Assembly (NCBI GenBank): GCA_021798955.1
Contig: JAJZBK010000013.1
Coordinates: 1 to 64,000, forward strand
Reading direction: 5' to 3'
Source: Actinomycetes bacterium
GTDB lineage: Bacteria > Actinomycetota > Acidimicrobiia > Acidimicrobiales > RAAP-2
Length of the DNA: 64,000 bases
The translations under genes were made by a program, and so were the position numbers. The notes beneath the pieces are model-generated. The model did no database searches. It saw nothing but the letters and a program-made list of their open reading frames with translations, and was not told the DNA's origin. Shown here piece after piece: positions 7,383-16,369 of the stretch; positions within the stretch are counted from its first letter, which is position 1, and every line of letters begins with the position of its first letter.

Positions 7383-9140
7383 ATGGTCTCCTCTCCGGTC
7401 ACCCAGGGTGCTGACGGCGATCGCTACAAGTGGATCGTCCTCTCCAACACCACCCTCGGCGTGCTGATGGCGACGATCGACCTCTCGATCATGCTGATCG
7501 CCCTCCCCGACATCTTCCGTGGCATCCACATCGACCCGCTCCAACCGAGCAACAGCTTCTACCTGCTGTGGCTCATCCTCAGCTTCATGGTCGTCACCAG
7601 CGTGCTCGTCGTCAGCCTCGGACGGCTGGGTGACATGTACGGCCGCGTCCGCATGTACAACCTGGGCTTCGCCGTCTACACGTTCTTCTCGCTCCTGCTC
7701 ACCATCACCTGGATGTCCGGCACGGCGGCCGCCATGTGGCTTGTCGTCATGCGCATCTTCCAGGGAGTCGGGGCTGCCCTCTTGATCGCCAACTCGGCGG
7801 CCATCATCACCGACGCCTTCCCCGAGGACCAGCGGGGGACCGCGCTCGGCATCAACCAGGTGGCCGGCATCAGCGGTTCCTTCATCGGCCTCGTGCTCGG
7901 CGGCGTGCTGGCCCCGATCCAGTGGCGACTGATCTTCCTCGTCTCGGTGCCCATCGGTCTCTTCGGCACCGTGTGGGCCTACCACAAGCTGCGCGAGGTG
8001 CCTCGCCGCTCGACCGCCCGGCTCGACTGGCCCGGCAACATCACCTTTGCCCTGGGGCTCATCGGCGTGATGGTGGGGATCACCTACGGCATCCAGCCCC
8101 ATGGGAGCTCCACCATGGGATGGACGAGCCCGTTGGTGCTCGGCTGCCTGTCGGGCGGTGTCGCGCTCCTCGTCGTCTTCGCCTTCATCGAGCAGCGAGT
8201 CCCCGATCCGATGTTCCACCTTCCCCTCTTCCGCATCCGGGCGTTCACCGCCGGCAGTCTGTCGACCCTCCTCGCCAGCATCGGACGCGGTGGCCTGATG
8301 TTCATGCTCATCATCTGGCTGCAGGGGATCTGGCTTCCCCTCCACGGGTACTCGTTTGCTCGGACGCCCCTGTGGGCCGGCATCTACATGCTCCCGCTCA
8401 CCGCCGGCTTCCTCCTCGCCGGCCCGGTGTCCGGCTTCCTGTCCGACCGGTTCGGCTCACGCCCGTTCGCCACCGGCGGCATGCTCGCCGCTGCCGCGTC
8501 GTTCGCTCTCCTCGAAATGCTGCCGGTCAATTTCTCCTACGGCGTCTTCGGGCCGATCCTGCTCTTCAACGGGCTCGCCATGGGCGCCTTCGCCGCTCCC
8601 AACCGGGCCGGCGTGATGAACAGCCTGCCCCCCCAGCACCGAGGTGTCGGGGCCGGCATGAACTCGACGTTCCAGAACGCCGCCCAGGTGCTCTCGATCG
8701 GCGTCTTCTTCACACTGATGATCGTCGGGTTGTCGGCCACCCTTCCCCACGCCCTCTACCAGGGCCTCGTCTCCCACGGCGTGCCGGCGCCGGTGGCGAA
8801 CCGAGCCGCCCACCTCCCGCCGGTCTCGACCCTGTTCGCGGCCTTCCTCGGGTACAGCCCGGTCGAGCACCTGGTGGGCGCACCGGTGCTGGCTCACCTC
8901 TCTAGGCACCAGGTCGCCGTCCTCAACGGTCGACGCTTCTTCCCCTCGATCATCTCGAAGCCGTTCGCCAACGGGCTCCACGCCGCCTTCGACTTCTCGA
9001 TCGGGGCCTGCCTGGTAGCCGCCGGTGCCTCGTGGTTGCGAGGCGGGAAGTACCGCTACGTGGAAGCGGGCACCACGGAGGAAGCAGCGCCTGCCGAGTC
9101 GGTTGGGGCCCTTCCGATCACCCCCGCCGCCGAGGGCTGA
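7383..9140 (+). CDS. MFS transporter, DHA2 (EmrB/QacA) type
   Basis: A 585-residue membrane protein with about 14 hydrophobic segments, matching the drug:proton antiporter 2 subfamily. The loop after helix 2 has the MFS signature GRLGDMYGR, and an antiporter-type glycine-rich helix (GINQVAGISGSFIGLVLGG) follows. A large extracytoplasmic loop near residues 455-510 is typical of the 14-TM group. The substrate cannot be read from sequence. The start is ATG at 7383, 6 nt after TAGACT and without a Shine-Dalgarno, so it is probably leaderless. Confidence 0.92.
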   Translation: MVSSPVTQGADGDRYKWIVLSNTTLGVLMATIDLSIMLIALPDIFRGIHIDPLQPSNSFYLLWLILSFMVVTSVLVVSLGRLGDMYGRVRMYNLGFAVYTFFSLLLTITWMSGTAAAMWLVVMRIFQGVGAALLIANSAAIITDAFPEDQRGTALGINQVAGISGSFIGLVLGGVLAPIQWRLIFLVSVPIGLFGTVWAYHKLREVPRRSTARLDWPGNITFALGLIGVMVGITYGIQPHGSSTMGWTSPLVLGCLSGGVALLVVFAFIEQRVPDPMFHLPLFRIRAFTAGSLSTLLASIGRGGLMFMLIIWLQGIWLPLHGYSFARTPLWAGIYMLPLTAGFLLAGPVSGFLSDRFGSRPFATGGMLAAAASFALLEMLPVNFSYGVFGPILLFNGLAMGAFAAPNRAGVMNSLPPQHRGVGAGMNSTFQNAAQVLSIGVFFTLMIVGLSATLPHALYQGLVSHGVPAPVANRAAHLPPVSTLFAAFLGYSPVEHLVGAPVLAHLSRHQVAVLNGRRFFPSIISKPFANGLHAAFDFSIGACLVAAGASWLRGGKYRYVEAGTTEEAAPAESVGALPITPAAEG

Positions 9141-9176
9141 CTCGATCACGCTCGGGGCCGGTACGCTCGGCAGCCC

Positions 9177-9443
9177 ATGGGCGTCGTCAGCGATCTGCCG
9201 CCCCGCACCAGGACCTACCTGCTGGGTCGGCTCGAGGTGTCGGTGGTCGGCCTGCGGGCCACCTTCCGATCGCCGCTGTCGCCGTTGGCCCTCGCCGCCG
9301 AGCACCGGACAGTGGCGACGACTGCGCTCCTCGACGCGGTGGGCAAGCGCCTCGACGACGCCAGCCAGCAACGGGTAGGGCGCGAGGCGGCGTCGCTCGA
9401 CCTCGACGACGCCGTCGAGGTCGCCCTGGTCGGAGACGGCTGA
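9177..9443 (+). CDS. Hypothetical small protein
   Basis: An 88-residue reading frame starting with ATG 8 nt after TACGCT, the leaderless pattern seen at other genes here. The middle contains a predicted helix rich in Ala and Leu. There are no cysteines, no membrane segment and no motif I recognise. It follows the MFS gene by 36 nt in the same direction and may be co-transcribed. Coding status rests on start context and compact placement only. Confidence 0.45.
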   Translation: MGVVSDLPPRTRTYLLGRLEVSVVGLRATFRSPLSPLALAAEHRTVATTALLDAVGKRLDDASQQRVGREAASLDLDDAVEVALVGDG

Positions 9444-9461
9444 ACGCGGCGGCGGTGCTCG

Positions 9462-11189
9462 TCACGCCCGCCAGCCCGACCACTGCCGGAACACCGGCGC
9501 TGTCCCCGAAGCGGCGGCGGTCAGCGTCGGGGTGCGATGGTGCCCCGGCGCGGGCAGGGCCGAGCCTGACCCCGCCGGGCACCACGCGTTGGCCGGGACA
9601 CCCTTGCACGGGTTCGGCATGGTCGGGAGGTTCTTCGGCAGCGGGTGCATCGTCACCACCGTCTTCTTCGGGTAGGACACTCCGGCCGGGCACGCACCGA
9701 ACCCCGTGTCGCACAGGACCTGGGACAACAGAGTAGGGGGCACGTTGGCCGTCTTGGCGATGGCTCCGCAGGTCGGTTGGGTCTGCTCGAGGTTGGCAGG
9801 TGTCGCACCGTCGGGGGCCACGTTGCCGGCGAAGCAGTTCTGCGGCTTGCCCGCAGTGAGCACGATCTGGCCGTAGTCGCCGTTGGTCGGGTTGCCGAAG
9901 TAGCCGTTGTGACTGAACGTGTTGTGGAGGAGGGCGTCGCCCTCGGTGTCGTAGACGCAGCCGAGCCCCTGCATCTCGGTGCCGCCGCTACCCGAGCACG
10001 TCACCCCCGGGTACGGGTGGTCACTGTCGGGGAACGGCACGAAGAGGACGCCCCATGCCCCGTTGTTGGAGAAGGTGTTGTCCATGACCGTGTCGTTGCG
10101 GCCGCCCGAGACGGTCATCCCGGTCCCCACCGGCCCGGCAGCGGCATAGCCCGGTGCCTCGGGGACGTTCGGGTTGTTGTTGTCGTGCACGTCGTTGTGC
10201 ATGAAGACCCAGCACGAGTGGGTGTGGGTGATGGGGCTGATGCCGTTGTCGGGGCAGGCCCCGTTCTGGGGCGGCGGGGGGTCACCGAGGATCTGGGTGT
10301 TGGTGTCGAAGCCGTCCTCGTTGTGGTCGAACTGCGAGTTCTCGACCACGAGGGCCCCGCCCGAGTTGGTGCCCGAGTAGCCGAGGGCGTTGTACTCCAT
10401 CCAGGCGTGGTTGATCGTGATCCCGCACACCTGCTGACACGCCCCGACGTACATCCCCGAGTCGTTGAAGTTGCTGGCGTAGATCTGGTCCCAGGTGGCC
10501 GGCCCGGCAGCGTCGTTGGCGAAGATGCCGTAGGTAGCGTCCTCGGCGACCGGGCCGTAGTACGTCGAGGTGGCCGTCAGGTAGCTGCCCCAGTAGCCGT
10601 GCAGGCCGATCTTCGCCGTGCCCTGGCCGCCGTCCCACCAGATGCCATTGCCCTGGCCGCCCTGGCCGGCAAGGAAATTGCACACGGTGAGGTTCTCGAT
10701 CCAGACGTCGTTGGCGCGGAAGACGACGATGCCGTTGCGGCCCATCGGCTTGCCGTCGGCGGCCGGTGCTCCCTGGCGCTGGTCGGCCGGGTTGGCACTG
10801 CACTCGGGAGAGCCGGGCTTCGTCCCGTCGACCACCACGGTGTTGCGGTTCATCCCTCGCAGGTGCAGGTCGGGCGTAGTGATGAGGACGCCACCGACCT
10901 CGCCCAGCTTGAGCTGGCCAGCAGTGGGTGGGTGCTGGAGGTCGTCGGACTCGTGGTAGTCGCCGGGGCCGACGAGGATCCAGTCACCGGGCTTGGCCGC
11001 GTCGACTGCCGCCTGGATGGTGTGGTACTGGCCTTGCTTGCCGTGGTAGGAGCCGACCAGCAGCACCCTTCCCGACGTGCCCGGCGAGCTCGACGACGAG
11101 CCGCATGCGGCGAGCACCACCGCGCAGATGGCGACGGCGGCACCGGCCAGTCGACGGCGGCGACTGGCGCGAGCTGTAGTGGTGGCCAC
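9462..11189 (-). CDS. Secreted right-handed beta-helix lipoprotein
   Basis: A 575-residue predicted lipoprotein. An arginine-rich start, a hydrophobic stretch and the lipobox LAAC are followed by a serine-rich linker. The N-terminal part has the pectate-lyase-superfamily opening (YHTIQAAVDAAKPGDWILV). Repeated Asn-rich turns follow (NTVVVDG, NDVWIENLTV, NTFSNNGAWGV, NTFSHNGYFGN), as in parallel beta-helix (PbH1) folds. Several cysteine pairs fit an extracytoplasmic location. GTG at 11189 follows a strong purine run (GGGGGGAGGGGG). It could be a polysaccharide lyase or a surface-binding protein; catalytic residues cannot be assigned by eye. Confidence 0.85.
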   Translation of the reverse strand: MATTTARASRRRRLAGAAVAICAVVLAACGSSSSSPGTSGRVLLVGSYHGKQGQYHTIQAAVDAAKPGDWILVGPGDYHESDDLQHPPTAGQLKLGEVGGVLITTPDLHLRGMNRNTVVVDGTKPGSPECSANPADQRQGAPAADGKPMGRNGIVVFRANDVWIENLTVCNFLAGQGGQGNGIWWDGGQGTAKIGLHGYWGSYLTATSTYYGPVAEDATYGIFANDAAGPATWDQIYASNFNDSGMYVGACQQVCGITINHAWMEYNALGYSGTNSGGALVVENSQFDHNEDGFDTNTQILGDPPPPQNGACPDNGISPITHTHSCWVFMHNDVHDNNNPNVPEAPGYAAAGPVGTGMTVSGGRNDTVMDNTFSNNGAWGVLFVPFPDSDHPYPGVTCSGSGGTEMQGLGCVYDTEGDALLHNTFSHNGYFGNPTNGDYGQIVLTAGKPQNCFAGNVAPDGATPANLEQTQPTCGAIAKTANVPPTLLSQVLCDTGFGACPAGVSYPKKTVVTMHPLPKNLPTMPNPCKGVPANAWCPAGSGSALPAPGHHRTPTLTAAASGTAPVFRQWSGWRA

Positions 11190-11401
11190 GGTGTCCCCCT
11201 CCCCCCGGCCCAGCTGAGGCCGGACATGAGCCAGCGCAACCTTAGCGGGCGACCGGGTCCGCAGCGGTGGTCCGCGTTGGCGCGGCGAGCCGCCTGGGGC
11301 AGCCACGTCCTCGAACGCCAGGACGAGCCAGCCGGGCAGTCCTCCCAGAGCGGAGGCAGTCGTTCAAGGGGCCGCTGACGTGGGACGATACTGACATCAT
11401 C

Positions 11402-12439
11402 ATGGACAGAGACACCGCCAGCCCCGGCGAGGCGCCCGGCGAGGTGCCCGGCGAGGCGTCGGTGGCGCTCGGACGTGCGTTGGCGGACCGCGCCGTTGAG
11501 GTCGCCCGGTCGATCGCCGCCGACTGGGAAGCGCGCGCCGGCTTCCACGGGACACCCGAAGAGCTCCAGCTCCGCGCCGACACCCTCCGGGTGACCGAGC
11601 TCGGGGTCCGGGCGGTCGCCCGCTTCCTCATGACCGGCAGGTCCCCGACCACCGAGGAGGCATCCTCCATCTCGGCTACCGGCCAGGCGGGTGCCGCCCG
11701 CCGCGTGGCGCTCGCCACCCTGGCCAAGCTGTACCTGTCCTGGCGCGACCACACCGTCGAGGCGCTCCGCCACGAGGCGGCGGCGCTCGGCACACCGCCC
11801 GACGTGCTCGAGCTGGCCCTCGATCTGGTACGCACCGGCGCCGACGCCAGCCTGGTCAGCATGGCCAAGTCGTTCGACAGCGCCTACGACGCGCTCCAGT
11901 CAGAGCTGGCCGCCGAGCGATCCCAGCTCGCCCACCTGGCAGCACACGATGCCCTCACCGGCCTGCCCAACCGGACCCTGCTGCTCGAACAGGTACGCCG
12001 TGCCCTCGCCGCCGCCGAGCGGGCTCGGGCCCGGATCGCCCTGCTCTTCGTCGACGTCGACCACTTCAAGACCATCAACGACCGTCACGGCCACTCGGCC
12101 GGGGACGCCTACCTGCAAGCCGTGGCGCAACGATTGAACCAGGCGGTCCGGCCCGGTGACACCGCGGCACGCCTGGGTGGAGACGAGTTCGTCGTGCTCT
12201 GCGAGGACTTGCGGGGCGGTGAGGCCGAGGCGCTCGCCGTCGCCCAGCGCATCAGCCAGTTGCTCGCTGCCCCGGTCGCCCTGGCCGATCGACTGGTCGA
12301 GGTAGGGGCGAGCATCGGGGTGGCCGTCGCCGAACCCGGCGACGAAGCCGAGGTCGTCCTCTCCCACGCCGACGAAGCCATGTACGAGGCCAAACGCAAC
12401 GGCCGAGGCCGCATCGAGCTGTTCCGCCCCCGACCCTGA
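11402..12439 (+). CDS. GGDEF-domain diguanylate cyclase
   Basis: A 345-residue soluble protein. Residues 20-165 form a helical sensor region of unrecognised type, a short coiled linker follows, and the GGDEF domain starts near HDALTGLPNR (residue 182). The active site is intact (GGDEF at 259-263). The inhibitory I-site RPGD sits five residues upstream at 250-253. It should therefore make cyclic di-GMP and be product-inhibited. There is no transmembrane helix, so the signal is probably cytoplasmic. The gene stands alone, divergent from the beta-helix lipoprotein, and ends at a microsatellite. Confidence 0.9.
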   Translation: MDRDTASPGEAPGEVPGEASVALGRALADRAVEVARSIAADWEARAGFHGTPEELQLRADTLRVTELGVRAVARFLMTGRSPTTEEASSISATGQAGAARRVALATLAKLYLSWRDHTVEALRHEAAALGTPPDVLELALDLVRTGADASLVSMAKSFDSAYDALQSELAAERSQLAHLAAHDALTGLPNRTLLLEQVRRALAAAERARARIALLFVDVDHFKTINDRHGHSAGDAYLQAVAQRLNQAVRPGDTAARLGGDEFVVLCEDLRGGEAEALAVAQRISQLLAAPVALADRLVEVGASIGVAVAEPGDEAEVVLSHADEAMYEAKRNGRGRIELFRPRP

Positions 12440-12440
12440 A

Positions 12441-12519
12441 CCGGGGCCGGGGCCGGGGCCGGGGCCGGACGGACGGACGGACGGACGGACGGACGGACGG
12501 CCGGACGGACGGACGGACG
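12441..12519. repeat. GGGGCC hexamer and GGAC tetramer microsatellites
   Basis: Four GGGGCC units (12441-12466) run into about a dozen GGAC units, interrupted once by a CC near 12500. The array fills the gap between the convergent GGDEF and PaaX-like genes. Short perfect units imply length variation between isolates. Confidence 0.95.
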
Positions 12520-12530
12520 ACCAACAGCAC

Positions 12531-13310
12531 TCATCGGAGCCGACGTCGACCCCAGTCGGCGAGCACCTGGCGGTAGCTGGCGTCCCAGCGGTCGTAGCGG
12601 GCCCGGAGCACGGCGCCCGCCCACGTGGCGGGCACGAGCTCTGCCGGCAGGAGCGGGTCGTCCTGCAGGTGCCGCAGCACCTCGGCCGACAGTTCGAAGC
12701 CTGCCGCCAGCATGGCGGGGTCACGAGGCTCGAGCCGGTCGAGCTCCTCGGCCAACGCCCGGGCCCGTGCCGACCAGCCGTCGAGGTCCCACAGCCGGTT
12801 CACCAGGCGGACGCCGTCGACGTCGAGGTCGGCGCTGCCCACCACGACCTCATGGTCGGCCAGCCCGGCCAGCTCCAGCGGGAGGTTGTCGGGCCGCACC
12901 CAGACGCCCTCGCGGAGCTCGCCCAGACGAGCTCGGAGGAGCTGGCGCCGCCGGACGGTCCGGACGTCGGCGGCACTGACCGGGACGACCACCACCACCA
13001 ACGACCACCGACCGGTCCACGGCCCGGTCGTCCCCACCCGGCTGGCTCGCTGCCGGTCCTGGCGTTCGAGGAGATGGCCCGCCAGACGGTAGCGCCCGGC
13101 ACCGTCCGTCGTCGCTTCGCCAGCAGCCACCATGCGCGACAGCGCCACCCGAGCGCGGTTCTCGTTCACGCCGAAGAGCCCGGCCAGGTGCACCAGGTGG
13201 GCGACGGGCAGCTCCGGGGGGTCCTCGCCCAGGAGCGCGCTCGCCAGGACGGAACGAGCCGTCAACGGCCTCCTGGCACCCGCGGCCCCGCTGGCAGCTT
13301 CGTCCACCAT
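12531..13310 (-). CDS. PaaX-like transcriptional regulator
   Basis: A 259-residue regulator with an N-terminal winged-helix region (about residues 15-80; LFGVNENRARVALSRMVAAG) and the longer PaaX-type central and C-terminal domains (residues 95-255). PaaX proteins are GntR-related repressors that usually sense an aryl- or acyl-CoA. ATG at 13310 faces a fatty acid desaturase gene only 55 nt away, so regulation of that gene and autoregulation are likely. There are no paa catabolic genes here; the ligand may be an acyl-CoA. The match to PaaX is by overall pattern. Confidence 0.8.
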   Translation of the reverse strand: MVDEAASGAAGARRPLTARSVLASALLGEDPPELPVAHLVHLAGLFGVNENRARVALSRMVAAGEATTDGAGRYRLAGHLLERQDRQRASRVGTTGPWTGRWSLVVVVVPVSAADVRTVRRRQLLRARLGELREGVWVRPDNLPLELAGLADHEVVVGSADLDVDGVRLVNRLWDLDGWSARARALAEELDRLEPRDPAMLAAGFELSAEVLRHLQDDPLLPAELVPATWAGAVLRARYDRWDASYRQVLADWGRRRLR

Positions 13311-13345
13311 TACGCTATTGCACCACCTGTTCGTAATATGTAATG
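13309..13345. promoter_or_regulatory. Divergent promoter/operator between PaaX-like regulator and desaturase
   Basis: This is an AT-rich island in GC-rich DNA. ATTACG (13309-13314) and CGTAAT (13332-13337) form an inverted repeat. GTAAT recurs at 13340, giving a short direct repeat, and the sequence holds TAATAT/TAATGT hexamers usable as a -10. Its position between the divergent start codons makes it the best operator candidate for the regulator. Confidence 0.45.
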
Positions 13346-13365
13346 TCGTGCTCGTGGTGGACACC

Positions 13366-14352
13366 ATGGTGCCCGACGTCACGGCGCGGCCGCAGGTCCT
13401 GCCGACTGAGCGCCTGCTCTCCGACGGCAAGTGCCGCCCCGAGCTGCGCGCCGAGTTCCGGCGCATCGACGACGCCCGCAACGCTCTGAGCGTGGCCGGC
13501 CTGTGGCTCGGCGTCGTGGCGATGGTCGGCCTCGCCGTCTGGGTGGGGAACCCCTGGCTCTACGCAGCGGTGTTCGTGGCGATGGGCCCGGTGCACGCCC
13601 GGTTCGCCATCCTCATGCACGAGTCGGCTCACAAGCTCCTCTTTACCAACAAGTCGGTCAACGACTGGGTGGGCACGTGGCTCGTCGCCTACCCAGCGTT
13701 CGTCCCGATCAGCCTCTACCGCCGCGGCCACTTCGCCCATCACCGCGAGGAGTTCGGCCCCAACGAGCCCGACCTCGCCTACTACGGCGGCTATCCGTGC
13801 GACCGCCACGCCCTCCTGCGCCGCCTGGTGCGGGACGCCGTGGGCATCTCGGGGTGGAAGAACCTCCGACTGCTGCTGCGGGGCGTCCGCTCGCCTGCCT
13901 ACCGCCGCCTCTCCCTGTCGATCCTCGGCGTCCAGGCCGTGCTGTGGGGCGGGTCGTGGGCGGCGACGGGACGGTGGTGGATCTACCCCGCGTTGTGGTG
14001 GCTCCCCTGGATGACGCAGTGGCGGGTGCTGAACCGCCTACGCTCGATCGCCGAGCACGGCGGGCTCGAGGCGAACGGCGACCGGCGGGCGACGACCCAC
14101 GACGTACGCCAGTCGCTCCTCGCCCGCGTGTGGCTGGTGCCGTACAACACGGGCTGGCACCTCGCCCACCACGTCGACATGGGCGTGCCGTGGCGGAACC
14201 TCCCGGCCTTCCACGCCGAGCTGGTCCGGGCCGGCTACGTCACCGACGAGCTCACCTGGCCCAGCTACCGGAGCCTGTGGCGAGCCCTCTCGTCGGCAGG
14301 CACAGCCTCTGGCACAAGCGGTCACACGGTCCGGCCGCGCGCTGCCCGGTAG
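13366..14352 (+). CDS. Fatty acid desaturase family membrane protein
   Basis: A 328-residue membrane di-iron enzyme. The three histidine clusters are present: HESAH near residue 85, HFAHH near residue 122 and HLAHH near residue 265. Hydrophobic helices flank them (residues 42-75 and 190-215). This class desaturates or hydroxylates lipids in the membrane using O2 and reduced ferredoxin. ATG at 13366 is chosen; GTG codons at 13348-13354 are alternatives. The divergent PaaX-like gene suggests acyl-CoA-linked control. The 3' end overlaps the 3' end of convergent pgi by 31 nt. Confidence 0.9.
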   Translation: MVPDVTARPQVLPTERLLSDGKCRPELRAEFRRIDDARNALSVAGLWLGVVAMVGLAVWVGNPWLYAAVFVAMGPVHARFAILMHESAHKLLFTNKSVNDWVGTWLVAYPAFVPISLYRRGHFAHHREEFGPNEPDLAYYGGYPCDRHALLRRLVRDAVGISGWKNLRLLLRGVRSPAYRRLSLSILGVQAVLWGGSWAATGRWWIYPALWWLPWMTQWRVLNRLRSIAEHGGLEANGDRRATTHDVRQSLLARVWLVPYNTGWHLAHHVDMGVPWRNLPAFHAELVRAGYVTDELTWPSYRSLWRALSSAGTASGTSGHTVRPRAAR

Positions 14353-15983
14353 CGCCGGACCAGCCCGGCTGTCGACGAGTCCTCGCCTGCGAGGTCGGGG
14401 GCGGCATCGCCACCCAGCACCGGAGCCAGCTCCCTGGCCAGGGCCTTGCCGAGCTCGACGCCCCACTGGTCAAACGAGTCGATGCCCCACAACGCGCCTT
14501 CGGTGAACACCGTGTGCTCGTAGAGAGCGACGAGCTGCCCGAGCACCGAGGGGGTGAGACGGGGCGCCAGCACGGTCGATGAGGGACGGTTCCCCGGCAT
14601 CACCTTGTGGGGAACCAGGGCTTCAGGCGTGCCGTCGGCGCGCACCTCGTCGACCGTGCGCCCGAAGGCCAGGGCCTTGGTCTGGGCGAAGCAGTTGGCG
14701 ACGAGGAGGTCGTGCTGGTCACCGAGCTCGTGGGTCGAGTGGGCGAAGACGAGGAAGTCCGCCGGCACAAGGGTCGTCCCCTGGTGGAGCAACTGGTAGA
14801 AGGCGTGTTGGCCGTTCGTCCCCGGCTCCCCCCAGAACACCTCACCGGTGGGCAACGACACCGGGCTCCCGTCCCGCCTGACCGACTTGCCGTTCGACTC
14901 CATGGTGAGCTGTTGCAGGTAGGCGGGGAACCGGGCAAGCCGCTGGCTGTAGGGGAGCACGGCGTGCGTCTCGGCACCGAAGAAGCTCCGGTACCACAGG
15001 TTGACGAGCCCCTGGACGACCGGCAGGTTGGCCTCGAGCGGAGCGGTGCGGAAGTGCTCGTCGATGACGCGGAAGCCGGCAAGCATGTCGCCGAACGCCT
15101 CGGGTCCGATGGCCACCATCAGGGAGAAACCGATGGCCGAGTCGTAGGAGTACCGACCCCCGACCCAGTCCCAGAACTCGAACATGTTGGCCGGGTCGAT
15201 GCCGAACGCCGAGACGGCGTCGGCGTTCGTCGACACGGCCACGAAGTGGCGAGCCACTGCCTCCTCACCCGCGCCCAGGCCGTCGAGGAGCCACTGGCGG
15301 GCGGCACGGGCATTGGTGAGCGTCTCCAGCGTCGTGAAGGTCTTGGAGCTCACCACGAACAACGTGCTCGCCGGGTCGAGGTCGGCCGTCTTGGCCACCA
15401 GGTCGACCGGATCGACGTTGGACACGAAACGGCTGACGATGCCCGGCTGCGCATAGTCGGCGAGTGCCTCGGCGGCCATGGCCGGTCCGAGGTCCGAGCC
15501 ACCGATCCCGATGTTGACGACGGCGTCGATCCGTCGGCCCGTGTGCCCCGTCCACTCCCCCGAGCGGATCCGCCGTGCCGTCTCACCCATGCGGTCGAGC
15601 ACGGCGTGCACGTCGGCGGGCACGTCCTGCCCGTCGACGTCGAGCGCCGCGCCCCGCGGCAGACGGAGGGCGACGTGCAGCGCCGCTCGATCCTCGGTGG
15701 TGTTGACGTGCCCACCAGTGAACATGGCGTCCCGCAGCTGCTCGATGCCCGCCCGACGGGCAACAGCAGCGAGCAGCGGGAGGGTGTCGGCCGTGATCCG
15801 GTGCTTCGAGTAGTCGAGCACCAGATCGCCGGCTTCGAGAGTCATCGCCTCAGCACGGCTCGGGTCCTCGGCGAAGAGGTCGCGCAGGTGCCGCGGACGC
15901 ACCTCTGCGGCATGGGCGGCGAGACGTGCCCACTCCTCGGTGGTGGTCACGTCGATCGGCGCGGGGACCTCGGGTGCAGGCAC
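14322..15983 (-). CDS. pgi: Glucose-6-phosphate isomerase
   Basis: A 553-residue cytoplasmic enzyme interconverting glucose 6-phosphate and fructose 6-phosphate. It is full length for the family. Recognised segments include [15 protein letters not shown], the phosphate-binding [25 protein letters not shown] and the C-terminal [11 protein letters not shown] with the catalytic lysine. GTG at 15983 follows AAGGAGGT by 6 nt, a strong Shine-Dalgarno; the upstream in-frame extension is not needed. The gene is alone on the minus strand. Its upstream region also carries the Pho box of the rightward regulator, but that box points away from pgi. Confidence 0.97.
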   Translation of the reverse strand: MPAPEVPAPIDVTTTEEWARLAAHAAEVRPRHLRDLFAEDPSRAEAMTLEAGDLVLDYSKHRITADTLPLLAAVARRAGIEQLRDAMFTGGHVNTTEDRAALHVALRLPRGAALDVDGQDVPADVHAVLDRMGETARRIRSGEWTGHTGRRIDAVVNIGIGGSDLGPAMAAEALADYAQPGIVSRFVSNVDPVDLVAKTADLDPASTLFVVSSKTFTTLETLTNARAARQWLLDGLGAGEEAVARHFVAVSTNADAVSAFGIDPANMFEFWDWVGGRYSYDSAIGFSLMVAIGPEAFGDMLAGFRVIDEHFRTAPLEANLPVVQGLVNLWYRSFFGAETHAVLPYSQRLARFPAYLQQLTMESNGKSVRRDGSPVSLPTGEVFWGEPGTNGQHAFYQLLHQGTTLVPADFLVFAHSTHELGDQHDLLVANCFAQTKALAFGRTVDEVRADGTPEALVPHKVMPGNRPSSTVLAPRLTPSVLGQLVALYEHTVFTEGALWGIDSFDQWGVELGKALARELAPVLGGDAAPDLAGEDSSTAGLVRRYRAARGRTV

Positions 15984-16362
15984 GGGCGACCTCCTTCGAG
16001 CTGTGGGACGAGTACCGGAAGGGGACGGACAGCGGGCTCCGCCGGCAGTCCCGACCGTAGCGCCAGTAGGGCGAGCGGGGCCGGCAGGTTCGCCAGGTCC
16101 GGGGGGAACCAGGGCCGCCTGTGTCCTCGTCGCGAGAAATTCCCGACGGTTCACCGGCGCGTCACCGATCCCTTGCGGACTGTTCACCTGCGCTCCCTAC
16201 GGTGCAGGTGATGGGAGCTGTCCGAGGTGCCAGCAGGATCGGGTCGGCAGCGCAGATCGCTCGCCAGCCGGCACGCCGGGGCGCTGCAGCAGCTCCTGTC
16301 ACCCCGGGTGGCCGTCGGTGCTCCCCAGCGCACGGGCCGCTCACGCGGAGCGCCAGGTGGCG
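15984..16362. other. Divergent region between pgi and the degenerate response regulator
   Basis: This 379-bp gap holds the pgi leader, a Pho box and -10 element at 16137-16203, and a possible leader ORF at 16211-16369. No other element is visible between 15984 and 16136. Confidence 0.7.
16137..16203 (+). promoter_or_regulatory. Pho box plus -10 upstream of the degenerate regulator
   Basis: Units on an 11-nt period: AAATTCCCGAC, GGTTCACCGGC, GCGTCACCGAT, a weak unit, then TGTTCACCTGC (16181-16191). The last GTTCACC ends at 16188. After 9 nt comes TACGGT (16198-16203), a -10 hexamer. The GTTCAC direct repeat with 11-nt spacing is the actinobacterial PhoP-type box. The 9-nt gap to the -10 recurs exactly at pstB and at the intact regulator. 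Confidence 0.8.
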
Positions 16363-16369
16363 ATGGTGA
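16211..16369 (+). CDS. Possible leader peptide, overlapping the regulator start
   Basis: A 52-codon frame rich in Arg and Ala. Its ATG lies 7 nt after the TACGGT -10, the same geometry as leaderless genes in this window. Its TGA (16367-16369) overlaps the regulator ATG at 16363, which would allow translational coupling. The protein has no recognisable domain. It may be a regulatory upstream ORF rather than a functional protein. Support is positional only. Confidence 0.35.
   Translation: MGAVRGASRIGSAAQIARQPARRGAAAAPVTPGGRRCSPAHGPLTRSARWRW

Noticed and set aside
9645-11378. A long open frame of about 577 codons on the plus strand, antisense to the beta-helix lipoprotein
   Set aside because: The minus-strand frame has a lipobox, beta-helix motifs and a ribosome site; the plus frame is Val/Gly/Arg-rich with no domain. 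High GC keeps antisense frames open.
14607-16211. A long plus-strand frame antisense to pgi
   Set aside because: pgi on the minus strand is unmistakable and full length; the antisense frame has no homologous look.
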